Positions 42,177 through 52,434 of a DNA stretch of 60,841 nucleotides are shown piece after piece. Under the pieces are notes generated by a model, which was given only the letters and a program-made list of their open reading frames with translations, did no database searches and was not told the origin of the DNA. A program made the translations under genes and the position numbers. The stretch is from Bacteroidota bacterium (GTDB taxonomy: Bacteria > Bacteroidota > Bacteroidia > Palsa-965), in contig JAAFIA010000018.1 in the NCBI GenBank assembly GCA_013298545.1, forward strand, positions 1 through 60,841, given 5' to 3'. Numbering within the stretch: position 1 is the first letter of the stretch; each line of letters opens with the position of its first letter.

Positions 42177-43372
42177 CAATATAAAAAACTATTGTAGGGG
42201 TAACGCTTCACATGCAAAGCCTTTACACGTTCGTACAGCATATCGCGAAGCTCGTCGATATTTTCTTTATTGGCAGCTGAAATAAAAATACACGGATCGT
42301 TGAGTTTACTCATCCAACTGCGCTTCATTTCTTCCAAGGTTAAAGGTGTTTTTGCAGACGGATCCAATTCGTATTCGTGTTCTACTTCAACGGGTTCGCG
42401 GTAGGCATCAATTTTATTAAACACCAGAATTGTTGGTTTATTTACAGCACCAATATCGGCAAGTGTTGTGTTGACCACATGAATATGATCTTCAAAATTC
42501 GGATGCGAAACATCAACCACATGAATGAGTAAATCAGCTTCGCGCACCTCATCGAGTGTTGATTTAAACGATTCGACAAGCAACGTCGGTAATTTGCGAA
42601 TAAACCCAACCGTATCGGAAAGCAAAAAAGGTAAATTTCCGAGCACTACTTTTCGAACCGTTGTATCGAGTGTTGCAAACAATTTATTTTCGGCAAAGAC
42701 GGTAGATTTACTCAACATATTCATCATCGTTGATTTGCCTACATTGGTATAACCTACCAAAGCCACCCGAATCAACTCGCCCCGATTTTTGCGTTGCGTT
42801 GCCATTACACGATCAATATCTTTCAATTCGTGTTTCAGGAAAGCAATTTTATCGCGAATGATACGACGGTCGGTTTCAATTTCTTTTTCACCAGCACCTT
42901 TCATACCAATCCCCCCTTTTACACGGTCTAAGTGCGTCCACATACCGGTTAGGCGCGGCAGCAAGTATTCGTATTGTGCGAGTTGCACTTGTGCTTTGGC
43001 GTGCGATGTGCGTGCGCGGCCAGCAAAAATATCGAGGATGAGCAAATTGCGATCGAGCACTTTTTTGCCGAGTGCTTTTTCCAAATTGCGTTGTTGCGAT
43101 GGCGAAAGTTCGTCATCAAAAATCACGGTATCGCCTTGATTTTCTTCGAGCCACGATTTTATCTCTTCAACTTTTCCTGAACCGATGTAGGTGCGCGGGT
43201 CGGGACGGTCGATGCGTTGTGTAAAACGTTTTGCAGGAATTGCGCCTGCCGTTTCGGTAAGGAATGCTAATTCGTCGAGGTATTCTTGAATGGCAAGCAT
43301 ATCTTGACGCGCGTTAATCACGCCCACCAACACCACTTTCTCTTTCGGATTAACCGTTTGGAGCATATCCAT
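42176..43372 (-). CDS. hflX: GTPase HflX
   Basis: A ribosome-associated GTPase that can split stalled or hibernating ribosomes. The 398-residue protein has the HflX N-terminal domain (DPRTYIGSGKVEEIKSWL, FDDELSPSQQRNLEKAL, DRNLLILDIFAGRARTSHAK, GGIGMKGAGEKEIETDRR) and the G domain: GYTNVGKST (G1), DTTVRKV (G2), DTVGFI (G3), FNKID (G4) and ISA (G5). Length and motifs are standard. It is probably transcribed with the two cytochrome-type genes upstream, 29 nt away. Confidence 0.94.
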   Translation of the reverse strand: MDMLQTVNPKEKVVLVGVINARQDMLAIQEYLDELAFLTETAGAIPAKRFTQRIDRPDPRTYIGSGKVEEIKSWLEENQGDTVIFDDELSPSQQRNLEKALGKKVLDRNLLILDIFAGRARTSHAKAQVQLAQYEYLLPRLTGMWTHLDRVKGGIGMKGAGEKEIETDRRIIRDKIAFLKHELKDIDRVMATQRKNRGELIRVALVGYTNVGKSTMMNMLSKSTVFAENKLFATLDTTVRKVVLGNLPFLLSDTVGFIRKLPTLLVESFKSTLDEVREADLLIHVVDVSHPNFEDHIHVVNTTLADIGAVNKPTILVFNKIDAYREPVEVEHEYELDPSAKTPLTLEEMKRSWMSKLNDPCIFISAANKENIDELRDMLYERVKALHVKRYPYNSFLY

Positions 43373-43401
43373 AAAAATCGATCAGATTAAAAAAAGATAA
43401 A

Positions 43402-43725
43402 TTATTTACGCAAGGTCATGATGTACTTGATCACAGCATCTGTTTCAGCAGCACTCATTTCTTGTCCATAAGCACGCATGCCACCACGACCATTTTTCAC
43501 CACAGCCGTAGCCGTAGCGACATCAATTTTGCTCACTGAAAGGTCGAGTGCGCCCGAAGCGCCTAATTTACCATCACTTCCGTGGCAGACTTGACATTTA
43601 TCGCTGTACAATTCGGCACCATCGGGTGATTGGGCTGTATCTTTTGTTTTCTCGCCACCTCCGCAAGAGAGCAAAGCAACAAAACTCGTAAGCAGCAACC
43701 CAACAAGAAAGAAATTTGTTTTCAT
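43402..43725 (-). CDS. lipoprotein c-type cytochrome
   Basis: A 107-residue class I cytochrome c. The signal sequence ends VALLSCGGG, so it is lipid-anchored through that Cys. A single haem site CQVCH is followed by GSDGKLGASGALDLS and a distal Met in GGMRAYGQEM, then the final helix AVIKYIMTLR. It should carry electrons at the periplasmic face, perhaps with the neighbouring membrane protein. The ATG at 43725 lies 2 nt after that gene's stop, so the two are co-translated or closely coupled. Confidence 0.88.
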   Translation of the reverse strand: MKTNFFLVGLLLTSFVALLSCGGGEKTKDTAQSPDGAELYSDKCQVCHGSDGKLGASGALDLSVSKIDVATATAVVKNGRGGMRAYGQEMSAAETDAVIKYIMTLRK

Positions 43726-43727
43726 GT

Positions 43728-44177
43728 TTAAAACCACCCGCGTGTTGCAAATTTTTCAAGAAACGGCCAAGGAATCATCATCAGAATCAAAAGCAAACCA
43801 ATGAGAAAAAACCAAGCAATGTGTTTGTGCTTGGTCGTATCGTCTGCTGCACGTTTTGCTTTTGCACCACCGATGGTAATCAAAACAATAGCAAGCAACA
43901 TACCGATGGTATGCTCAACTGTAAAAAACCGTAAAACCTTATCGCTCATCGAAACACTGAAATCGAAATTTACGTTTGGACTGATGAAGAAAAGAATTAA
44001 GCCGATTAGAAATTGTGTATGAATGGAAATGGTGGTAAAAGTTGCCAGCTTCCGATCAAGTGGTTGGTATGTTTTTTTACCAAGATAACCACCAAGCGAT
44101 TTGAATGCGGTGAAAACGAGTAAAAGCAAAGCAATCCAGCGTAAGCCAGAATGGGTGTGAAGTAAGGCGTTGTACAT
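43728..44177 (-). CDS. small membrane protein (Bacteroidota 'cytochrome B' type)
   Basis: A 149-residue protein with four membrane helices (about 8-27, 44-66, 85-105 and 118-138). Conserved histidines LLHTHSGLRW (residues 7 and 9), TISIHTQF and FFTVEHTIG lie in or next to helices in pairs, as in haem-binding four-helix cytochromes. Bacteroidota relatives are often labelled cytochrome B, but haem binding is not proven. It is the first gene of a likely operon with the cytochrome c and hflX. Confidence 0.75.
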   Translation of the reverse strand: MYNALLHTHSGLRWIALLLLVFTAFKSLGGYLGKKTYQPLDRKLATFTTISIHTQFLIGLILFFISPNVNFDFSVSMSDKVLRFFTVEHTIGMLLAIVLITIGGAKAKRAADDTTKHKHIAWFFLIGLLLILMMIPWPFLEKFATRGWF

Positions 44178-44332
44178 GTGCGTTTATTTTTGTGGGTTAA
44201 AATTAGGGAAAAACTAAGGAGTATCTACAAGTTCGATGGATTGATTTTAACTATTCTCAACCGAACAAATAATTTTATAAAATTCTTATTTTTAGCAAAA
44301 AAACGTACAAACGAACAGATTCAATTGCGTCA

Positions 44333-46384
44333 ATGGTATTAGCTGAACCCCAAAATGAAATTTTCAAACAAAAGACTCGTAAAGCTGTTTGGTCAATCGT
44401 TTTGTTTATTTTTTCATACCTCCTTTTAATCGCATTGAGCTTAGTGTTGACAATAGCTAGTGTTTATTTGGGATTCCGCCTCATTGCCTTTGTTCCATCG
44501 TTTTTATCGATTCTTTTAGGTATCAGTATAGCAAGCATTGGCGTTTTAATTTCGGTTTTCTTATTCAAGTTCTTTTTTTACATAACAAAGGCAGACTACT
44601 CTAATTTAATTGAAATTACCAAAGAAGAGCAACCCCGTATTTTTCGGTTGATTGATGAATTAGTAGTTGAAATTGGGACGGAATCTCCCAAGAAAGTTTA
44701 CCTCACTACGGATGTTAATGCTGCTGTTTTTTACAATTCGAGTTTCTGGAGTATGTTTTTCCCTGTTCGGAAAAATTTAGTCATTGGCTTAGGCTTGATA
44801 AATACGCTAAGTGTTGATGAATTAAAAGCTGTTCTCGCGCATGAATTTGGCCACTTCTCGCAACGGTCAATGCGTGTAGGGAGTTATGTATATCAAGTAA
44901 ATCGCGTTTTATACAACCTCCTTTTTGAGAACACATCGTATAGCAACTTGATGCAAAAGTGGGCAAGTATTTCTCAGATAACTCATTTCTTTGTTGTGAT
45001 AACAGTAGAAATCATCAAAGGCATTCAATGGATTTTGCGCAAAATGTATGAGTTTGTCAATAGCAATTACATGGAATTGTCGCAAGAAATGGAGTTTCAT
45101 GCTGATGAGATTGCAGCAAAAACCGTTGGCTCCGTTTCGTTAAAAACTGCCTTACTCCGTTCAAATTTTGCAGAGCATACATTCAACGCTACGCTATCAT
45201 ATTATGATAGAAATATTGTCAAAAACACCAAAACAGATAATGTTTATCCGAAGCATTTTTTTGTGCTTAATTTTTATGCCAAAGAAGAAAAATACGCCAT
45301 TGAAAATAATCTACCACAACTCTCTCTCGCTATTTTAAACAAGTACAATAAGTCGAAATTATTCATCAAAGATCAATGGGCTTCGCATCCAAGTACAGAA
45401 GATCGTGTACTTCGTTTAGAGCAATTAAACATTCCGAATAAATCCAACAACACAGCATTAGCAAGCACTTTATTCGATCGTATCGATTACTATCAGACAA
45501 AAGCAACTGCGATCATGTTTCGATCGGTAGTCTATAAAGAAAGCCCCATAGATCAATCCACAGCGATTTTTGAGCGCGACTTTGAAAAAGAATTTTTCGC
45601 TAACTCGTTTGATCGGAGTTATAATGGGTATTATGACAATAGATCGCCTTTAGCTTTTGATTTGATGCAAATCGACCCGCTTGCTACTGATGTAAACAAT
45701 GAAGACTTATTTTCCCCGTCCAAGGTTGAGTTTGCAGATATGTGTGTTGTATTAAAAAACGACATTGACTTTATTTCAAAAATTGCACGCAACGAATTCG
45801 AAGTCAAAAGCTTTGATTATGATGGCAAACGTTATGCTCAAAAAGACAGCCTTGAATTGGCAGAAAAATTAAAAAAAGAATTAGCAGAACAGGAACATGT
45901 ATTATTAGCTCACGATAAAATCATTTTTTCATTTTACTATGCCCTTGAGCCTAAAACAGGAAACGAAAGCAGGTTGATGCAATTGTACAAAGAGCTTTTT
46001 GATTTCGAAAAAAACACACAAGAAAAAACAGCTTTTTTGACACGCATTCATTCTGACCTACAGTTTATCCATTTTCAAACACCGAATGATATTATTCGAG
46101 AGCATTTCTCAAGATTTCAGATCGAAGAAAGCAAACTAAAAAAACATATTCGCGAATTGTTGTCAATTGAACGAAATACAAAAGACTTAGATATTGATAA
46201 ACGCGAAAATTTCGAAAAATACCTTGTTGCCGATTTGATTTATTTCAGCTACGAAAAGTATAACGAACCCAACTTACAAATTCTTTTTAAGGCGATTGAT
46301 GATGCCTTCACTACAACAATTCGTGGGCATTTTCTACTCAAGCTCGAATTATTAAACTACCAAAAAAGTCTTGACCTAAATTGA
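44333..46384 (+). CDS. M48-family membrane metalloprotease
   Basis: A 683-residue M48 peptidase. Two N-terminal helices (about 17-45 and 55-85) precede a peptidase domain with HEFGH (170-174) and the third zinc ligand Glu254 in MEFHADE. A further hydrophobic stretch lies between these (around 215-235). The C-terminal 350 residues are long, mostly helical and rich in Lys/Glu; I do not recognise a domain there. HtpX/Ste24-type members degrade membrane proteins, but this long form is undefined. The gene is somewhat A+T-rich. No clear promoter was found. Confidence 0.82.
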   Translation: MVLAEPQNEIFKQKTRKAVWSIVLFIFSYLLLIALSLVLTIASVYLGFRLIAFVPSFLSILLGISIASIGVLISVFLFKFFFYITKADYSNLIEITKEEQPRIFRLIDELVVEIGTESPKKVYLTTDVNAAVFYNSSFWSMFFPVRKNLVIGLGLINTLSVDELKAVLAHEFGHFSQRSMRVGSYVYQVNRVLYNLLFENTSYSNLMQKWASISQITHFFVVITVEIIKGIQWILRKMYEFVNSNYMELSQEMEFHADEIAAKTVGSVSLKTALLRSNFAEHTFNATLSYYDRNIVKNTKTDNVYPKHFFVLNFYAKEEKYAIENNLPQLSLAILNKYNKSKLFIKDQWASHPSTEDRVLRLEQLNIPNKSNNTALASTLFDRIDYYQTKATAIMFRSVVYKESPIDQSTAIFERDFEKEFFANSFDRSYNGYYDNRSPLAFDLMQIDPLATDVNNEDLFSPSKVEFADMCVVLKNDIDFISKIARNEFEVKSFDYDGKRYAQKDSLELAEKLKKELAEQEHVLLAHDKIIFSFYYALEPKTGNESRLMQLYKELFDFEKNTQEKTAFLTRIHSDLQFIHFQTPNDIIREHFSRFQIEESKLKKHIRELLSIERNTKDLDIDKRENFEKYLVADLIYFSYEKYNEPNLQILFKAIDDAFTTTIRGHFLLKLELLNYQKSLDLN

Positions 46385-46410
46385 CACGAATCAATTCCGG
46401 CAATTTTAAA

Positions 46411-46440
46411 TTGACTGTTTAACGATTTCTTATATATTTG
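46411..46440 (+). promoter_or_regulatory. complete -33/-7 promoter for the glycine-rich protein gene
   Basis: TTG at 46411 and TATATTTG at 46433-46440 are separated by 19 bp, the usual Bacteroidota spacing. The ATG is 28 nt downstream. Confidence 0.7.
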
Positions 46441-46468
46441 TTTTGAAACACTTCAAACCCATAAACAC

Positions 46469-49171
46469 ATGAAAAAACTTCTACTTCTAAACTTATTGCT
46501 TTGGGGAAGTATGGATGCAAACGCACAATGCGTAGCTCCTGCGGCTCCAACACCGGCTTCGGCTTCGCCCAACTCGGTATGTTCTAACGTGAGCGGCACA
46601 TTTACACTTACCGCTACATCAGCGGGCAACAATATTGCTTGGTACACCACATCTTCTGGCGGTACTCCTTTTGCTACCACAGCTAGCAATGGAACCGTTA
46701 CGGTTACCACACCTACCTCGACTGTGTATTATGCAGAAGCGGTTTCGGGTGGAGGAAGTACCACAACCACATACAATTATACGGGTGCTGTTCAAACCTT
46801 TACTGTTCCGGCAGGTGTCGATACCATTACACTCCAAGCTTGGGGCGCGCAAGGCAATTCCAATCCCTTAGGAGTTCAAGGAGGTCTTGGTGGTTACGCA
46901 ACGGGCAAAATTTTAGTCAGTGCAGGTGATGTCTTGAGTATTTATGTGGGTGGTGGCGCAGTTGTCAGTACTGCTGGCGGCTACAATGGCGGTGGCGCGA
47001 GTGGTTCTGTTGGATGCGCAACGGCATTCGGCGGCGGCGGCGGCGGCGCAACAGACATTCGCTTGAATGGTGTTGCATTAGCCAATCGTGTGATTGTTGC
47101 AGGTGGCGGCGGCGGTGCGGCTGGCAATCGCGTGTCGGCCTGTGGGCGTGGCAATGGCGGCGGCGGTGGCGGTGGCTATTATGGCGGCGGTGGCGGTGCG
47201 GCTTGGCCTTCTTCGAGCGTTATCCTTCCAATTGGAGGATCGCAAGTTTCAGGTGGCGCAGGTGGTACCTCTACTTATACGAGTGCTCCAAACAACAATG
47301 GACTTCCCGGAGTTTTAGGCATTGGTGGAAAAGGTGGCGATGAGGTTACGAGCAATCAAGCTGGTTCGCAAACGGCTACTGTTGGTGCTGCTGGCGGCGG
47401 CAACAACGGTGGGCCAGGAACATACGCAGGTAATTTTGCCGGACAAAGCGGCGCTGGTGGTTCTGGTTATACCGGAACATTACTCAATCCTTCGATGACA
47501 TTTGGTATTCGCTCTGGAAATGGTCAAGTCATTCTTACCTACAATAGCGGCTGCCCAAGTACTACACGTACACCTGTGTTTGTAACCGTTAACCCATTAC
47601 CAAACGTAACGGCTACCGTAACCAGTTCGACCATTTGCGCAAACACAACAGACACACTCATCTCTACGGGTGCGCTCACGTATGCTTGGTCTAGCGGTGG
47701 CACAAATAGCGTTGAATACGTTACACCAAGCACAACCACAACATATACCGTAACAGGAACTGACGGTAATGGATGTACTGCATCTAGCACCGTAACGGTA
47801 AACGTCAATCCGGCTCCCGTTCTCACAACATCGGTAAGTAGTTCAACTATTTGCAGTTTGAGTAACGATACACTTTCTGCATCTGGCGCAGTGTCTTATG
47901 TTTGGTCAAGCGGTGGTACGAGCAATATTGAAATTGTTGCACCAACAACAACGACTACTTATTATGTAACCGGAACAGATTCGTCTGGATGTTCTGCAAC
48001 CGACTCCATTTTGGTTAACGTAAATCCATTGCCCGTTCTAACGTCTTCAGCAGACATGGCCATTTGCTTTGGCGATACCGCAATGCTGATGACTTCTGGT
48101 GCAGTAAATTATATTTGGTCTAGCGGTGGTAATACCGCTATGGAAAATGTTGTGCCAACCGTTACCACGACTTATTTTGTTACTGGTACAGATTCGGCTG
48201 GCTGCTCATCTACAGATTCAGTTATGGTTACTGTAAATGCGTTGCCTGTTGTAGCCGCTTCTGCATCAAGCACAACCATTTGCTCTGGTGTGATGGACAC
48301 GCTTACCGCTTCTGGCGCAACAAACTACAGTTGGTCAAGTGGTGGCAATGCAGCTACAGAGATTGTTACACCAAATACAACCACAACTTATTTTGTAACC
48401 GGAACGGATAGTGTTACAGGCTGCTCTGCGATGGATTCTATTTTGGTTAACGTGAATGCAAGTCCTGATGTTCTTTTCCAACCCACAACCACCATCATCT
48501 GCGCGGGCGATTCGCTTTTCCTGACAGCTTCTGGTGCGGTAAGCTATTTGTGGTCAACTGGCGGAACAAATGCAACCGAAATGGTTGCCCCAACAACAAC
48601 CACAACTTATACCGTAACAGGTACTGCGGCTAACGGCTGTACCGATTCAAATTCAATTACAGTGTCTGTCAACCCACCACCAGTTGTTACACTCACCTTG
48701 GCTGATGCAGCCGCTTGTACAACCGACCCCATCATTGGTCTTGCTGGTGGAAGTCCTAGTGGTGGTACATGGAGTGGAACAGCAGTAAGTGGTTCAACCT
48801 TCAATCCTGCGGTTGCTGGTGTTGGAACATTCCCTATTGTTTATACATACGTTGATGGTAATGGTTGTACGGCATCTGCCACACAAAACATTGTTGTAAG
48901 TCCGTGCGTCGGTATTACAGAAAATGCTGTTGCTGGTTCAATTTCTGTTTTCCCAAATCCAGCAAACAATCAGTTGTTTGTTTCTTGGAACACAACGCTT
49001 GCTGTAAAACAAGTTCAACTTGTTGATGCAACAGGCCGCGTAGTGATGACCGAAAACACAACCACCGGAAACACCCTTGAACTCAATATTACGGAGTTGC
49101 CTGTTGGCATGTACAACATGATTATTGTTACTGACTCAGGAAATCAAGTAACCCGATTCATCAAAAACTAG
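46469..49171 (+). CDS. glycine-rich repeat surface protein with T9SS type A domain
   Basis: A 900-residue surface protein. Signal peptide ends ANAQ. An Ig-like domain (to about 90) leads into a glycine-rich domain (about 105-360) with runs such as GGGGGGATDIRLNG. Next come five near-identical units of 71-73 residues (SSTIC...DTL.ASGA..Y.WSSGGT...VTPTTTTTY.VTGTD..GC....S..VNVNP.P), a diverged sixth unit, and a type A sorting tail (ISVFPNPANNQLFVSW, LPVGMYNMIIV). The units are rich in Thr and have paired cysteines. The GGC-rich DNA and the unit repeats are prone to recombination. Likely a long, extended adhesin. Confidence 0.88.
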   Translation: MKKLLLLNLLLWGSMDANAQCVAPAAPTPASASPNSVCSNVSGTFTLTATSAGNNIAWYTTSSGGTPFATTASNGTVTVTTPTSTVYYAEAVSGGGSTTTTYNYTGAVQTFTVPAGVDTITLQAWGAQGNSNPLGVQGGLGGYATGKILVSAGDVLSIYVGGGAVVSTAGGYNGGGASGSVGCATAFGGGGGGATDIRLNGVALANRVIVAGGGGGAAGNRVSACGRGNGGGGGGGYYGGGGGAAWPSSSVILPIGGSQVSGGAGGTSTYTSAPNNNGLPGVLGIGGKGGDEVTSNQAGSQTATVGAAGGGNNGGPGTYAGNFAGQSGAGGSGYTGTLLNPSMTFGIRSGNGQVILTYNSGCPSTTRTPVFVTVNPLPNVTATVTSSTICANTTDTLISTGALTYAWSSGGTNSVEYVTPSTTTTYTVTGTDGNGCTASSTVTVNVNPAPVLTTSVSSSTICSLSNDTLSASGAVSYVWSSGGTSNIEIVAPTTTTTYYVTGTDSSGCSATDSILVNVNPLPVLTSSADMAICFGDTAMLMTSGAVNYIWSSGGNTAMENVVPTVTTTYFVTGTDSAGCSSTDSVMVTVNALPVVAASASSTTICSGVMDTLTASGATNYSWSSGGNAATEIVTPNTTTTYFVTGTDSVTGCSAMDSILVNVNASPDVLFQPTTTIICAGDSLFLTASGAVSYLWSTGGTNATEMVAPTTTTTYTVTGTAANGCTDSNSITVSVNPPPVVTLTLADAAACTTDPIIGLAGGSPSGGTWSGTAVSGSTFNPAVAGVGTFPIVYTYVDGNGCTASATQNIVVSPCVGITENAVAGSISVFPNPANNQLFVSWNTTLAVKQVQLVDATGRVVMTENTTTGNTLELNITELPVGMYNMIIVTDSGNQVTRFIKN

Positions 49172-49198
49172 TTACCGATTACAAACGTTTCGTTTCAA

Positions 49199-49236
49199 AA
49201 ACTGCCGCATCTTAAACAGGTGCGGCAGTTTTTTTA
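49199..49236 (+). terminator. rho-independent terminator after the glycine-rich gene
   Basis: AAACTGCCGCA pairs with TGCGGCAGTTT, with a further C-G pair inside, and a run of T follows. Confidence 0.9.
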
Positions 49237-49309
49237 TCCAGCCCTATCCTCCTCAAAATATGGATTCAACCGTTTATCCCGAAAACATGAATAGCCCAAG
49301 AGAAATTGA

Positions 49310-49317
49310 TACATTTG
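49310..49317 (+). promoter_or_regulatory. TAnnTTTG promoter element for the amidohydrolase pair
   Basis: TACATTTG ends 24 nt before the ATG at 49342. An in-frame TTG at 49306 overlaps it and is rejected as a start. Confidence 0.65.
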
Positions 49318-49341
49318 CCTGTTACGGAAATTTCCAATCGT

Positions 49342-52300
49342 ATGAAAAAAATCATTGCCGTTTTCTCGGCATTCATAACCGGATTTACGCTTCAAGCGCA
49401 AATCACTTCATTTCCCAATACGGAAGTCAGCGATAACCGCCATACTGTTTTTGCATTTACCAATGCGCACATTCAGGTAGATGCTGAAACAGTGATTGAC
49501 AAAGGTACTTTGCTCATCAAAGATGGTCTTGTTCTCGATGTTGGTGCGGCTGTAGTTGTTCCTGCGGGAGCAGTAGTTACCGATATGCAAGGCAAATGGA
49601 TTTATCCTTCCTTCATAGATCCGTATTCAACATACGGCATGCCTGAAATCAAACGTCGTCCGTGGAGCGATGTGCCGCAATACACCACAAACCGTCCAGG
49701 CCCGTATGCTTGGAATGACGCGTTGAAGCCAGAAACAGAAGCCATTAAAACGTATGCTGCAAATGCGGAAACAGCCGGAGCATACCGCAATTTGGGTTTT
49801 GGTTCAGTCATGACGTTTTCGCGCGATGGCATTGCGCGTGGAACTTCGGCCTGTGTATCGCTCAATGCCGAAGACGGCGACAACGCAACCATTCTCAAAG
49901 ACAAAGCAGCGGCTTGTTACTCCTTCAGTAAAGGAACATCGGGCATGGAATATCCTTCGTCGCTCATGGGTGCTATTGCTTTGCTCCGCCAAACCTATGC
50001 CGATGCTGATTGGTACAAAAATGATAAGGCCAAACAAGAGTACAACATTGGTCTTGAATCGTGGAACATGAATCAACTGTTGCCACAGATTTTTGAAACT
50101 TCGGATAAATGGAATGTATTGCGCGCCGATAAAATTGGTGATGAGTTTAAAGTGCAATATATATTTAAAGGAAGCGGAAACGAATATCAGCGTATGGACG
50201 AAATGAAAGCTACACGCGGTTCATTTATTTTACCAATTAATTTCCCAGAAGCGTTTGATGTAGAAGATCCATACGATGCAGAACTGATTGCTTACGAAGA
50301 TTTAAAACATTGGGAACTTGCACCACTCAATTTGGGTGCATTTGAAAAGTATCAGATTCCATTTGCCATTACGGCTTCTGATTTGAAAGATAAAAAAGCA
50401 TTTTGGCCCAATTTGCGCAAAGCCATTCAGTATGGTTTAACCGAAAAAGGTGCGTTGAAAGCCATGACTTCAACACCCGCTCAAATGCTCGGTATTGCCG
50501 ACAAAGTTGGTGCTTTGAAAAAAGGAATGCTCGCCAATTTCCTCATTGTTTCAGGAAATGTATTTGCAGAAAAATCGGCTATTTACGAAAATTGGATTCG
50601 CGGCCATCGGTATATTTTATCGGATTACAATGCACCAGATTTGCGCGGTACTTATGCACTCAATCTCAGCAATGAATCTACGGCGCGCATACTTCGCATG
50701 GGTGGCGATGTGCACAAAATCAAAGCCAACCTCATGAAAGGCGATTCTGCAAAAGAAAGCGTTTCAGTAAGTGTACTGAGCAATCAAGTTACACTCACCT
50801 ATCAACTCAAAAGCGAAGAAGGCGCAACACGTCTCTCTGGTGCGATTGATCCCGCTACAAAAAATATCACAGGTCGTGGTCAACTACCCGATGGCAAATG
50901 GATTAGCTGGACGGCAACATTCCAATCAGCATTCAAAGCCGAAGAAGAAAAACCAGACTCCACAAAATATGAATATCCTACGCTAGATGATGTCATCTAT
51001 CCGTTTTCGGCGTATGGCATTCGTCGCTCCGACACCGCAATCATCGAGCGTTTGAAGCACCGTTACGATGCCATTCTGATTAAAAACATCACCGTTTGGA
51101 CAAACGAAAAAGACAGTATTCTTCCCGATATGGATGTGTATATTGTGGATGGAAAAATTGTTCGTATCGCTAAAAATATTGATGCGCCTAAAGGTGCTTT
51201 TGCGATGGTGATTGACGGAACAGGAAAACACCTGACTGCTGGAATCATTGATGAACACTCGCACATAGCCATTTCGGGAGGTGTGAATGAAGCGGCACAA
51301 ATGTCGAGTGCCGAAGTACGCATTGGCGATGTTTTAAATCCAGACGATGTCAATATCTATCGTCAACTTGCTGGTGGTGTAACCGCTTCGCAATTGTTGC
51401 ACGGCTCGGCCAATCCAATTGGTGGGCAGTCGGCATTGGTCAAACTGCGTTGGGGCGCAAGTGCGGAGGGCATGAAGATTGATGGTGCGCCAGGATTCAT
51501 CAAATTTGCTTTGGGCGAAAATGTTAAACAGAGCAATTGGGGCGACAATTACCGCAGTCGTTTCCCGCAGTCGCGCATGGGCGTTGAGCAAGTGTATTAC
51601 GATTATTTTACACGCGCAAAAGAATACAACGAAAAATGGCAAGCATGGAAAGCGCTTCCGCAAAAAGAAAAAGAGAAAGCAAGTGCTCCACGCCGCGATC
51701 TTGAACTGGAAACACTGGTAGAAATTTTAGCTCATACACGATTCATCACTTGTCACTCGTATGTGCAATCAGAAATCAATATGCTCATGCACGTAGCTGA
51801 TTCGATGGGCTTTCAGGTAAATACATTTACGCACATTCTCGAAGGATACAAAGTTGCCGATAAGATGAAGGCACATGGCGCTGGCGGTTCGTCCTTCTCT
51901 GATTGGTGGTCGTATAAATACGAAGTAAAAGATGCTATTCCATACAATGCTGCACTCATGACGCGTATGGGCATTGTTGTTTCTATCAATTCGGATGATG
52001 CAGAAATGGCACGTCGCTTGAATCAAGAAGCAGCTAAAAGTGTGAAGTATGGCGGACTTACCGAAGAACAAGCCTTGAAACTAGTTACACTCAATCCGGC
52101 AAAACTACTGCGCTTAGATAAGCGCATGGGAAGTATTGCCGTAGGAAAAGATGCCGACGTTGTGATCTGGAACGACAATCCGCTCTCTATTTACGCACGT
52201 CCAGAAAAAACAATCGTTGATGGTAAAGTCATGTACGATACGGAAGAAGATGCGCAACGCCGTGATGCGATGAACAAAGATCGCAACAGGTTGATCCAAC

Positions 52301-52419
52301 TCATGATCAACGAAAAAAATGGTGGCGCACCTGTTCGTAAAGCACCTTCGCGCAAACCTAAACTTTGGGATTGCGAAGACTTTGACATGACGGGCGATTA
52401 CCTCGATGATTCACATTAA
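49342..52419 (+). CDS. exported double amidohydrolase-like protein
   Basis: A 1025-residue protein with a signal peptide (ending LQAQ). It has two amidohydrolase-type halves. In the first, the position of the HxH metal motif reads FIDPYSTYG, with no histidines, though TASDL and MLGIADKVGALKKGM are kept. In the second, IIDEHSHIAISGG has the HxH pair, and CHSYVQSE, THILEGYK and INSDDAE supply the other His and Asp ligands, so that half should be active. It resembles imidazolonepropionase-like periplasmic amidohydrolases. Substrate unknown. The first half may be a structural pseudo-enzyme. A second member follows after 15 nt. Confidence 0.85.
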   Translation: MKKIIAVFSAFITGFTLQAQITSFPNTEVSDNRHTVFAFTNAHIQVDAETVIDKGTLLIKDGLVLDVGAAVVVPAGAVVTDMQGKWIYPSFIDPYSTYGMPEIKRRPWSDVPQYTTNRPGPYAWNDALKPETEAIKTYAANAETAGAYRNLGFGSVMTFSRDGIARGTSACVSLNAEDGDNATILKDKAAACYSFSKGTSGMEYPSSLMGAIALLRQTYADADWYKNDKAKQEYNIGLESWNMNQLLPQIFETSDKWNVLRADKIGDEFKVQYIFKGSGNEYQRMDEMKATRGSFILPINFPEAFDVEDPYDAELIAYEDLKHWELAPLNLGAFEKYQIPFAITASDLKDKKAFWPNLRKAIQYGLTEKGALKAMTSTPAQMLGIADKVGALKKGMLANFLIVSGNVFAEKSAIYENWIRGHRYILSDYNAPDLRGTYALNLSNESTARILRMGGDVHKIKANLMKGDSAKESVSVSVLSNQVTLTYQLKSEEGATRLSGAIDPATKNITGRGQLPDGKWISWTATFQSAFKAEEEKPDSTKYEYPTLDDVIYPFSAYGIRRSDTAIIERLKHRYDAILIKNITVWTNEKDSILPDMDVYIVDGKIVRIAKNIDAPKGAFAMVIDGTGKHLTAGIIDEHSHIAISGGVNEAAQMSSAEVRIGDVLNPDDVNIYRQLAGGVTASQLLHGSANPIGGQSALVKLRWGASAEGMKIDGAPGFIKFALGENVKQSNWGDNYRSRFPQSRMGVEQVYYDYFTRAKEYNEKWQAWKALPQKEKEKASAPRRDLELETLVEILAHTRFITCHSYVQSEINMLMHVADSMGFQVNTFTHILEGYKVADKMKAHGAGGSSFSDWWSYKYEVKDAIPYNAALMTRMGIVVSINSDDAEMARRLNQEAAKSVKYGGLTEEQALKLVTLNPAKLLRLDKRMGSIAVGKDADVVIWNDNPLSIYARPEKTIVDGKVMYDTEEDAQRRDAMNKDRNRLIQLMINEKNGGAPVRKAPSRKPKLWDCEDFDMTGDYLDDSH

Positions 52420-52434
52420 TTTCTTGCTACTCTG

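Noticed and set aside
46453-48804. Antisense ORFs opposite the glycine-rich gene
   Set aside because: They arise from repeated Thr/Gly/Val codons and lack starts, promoters and recognisable domains.
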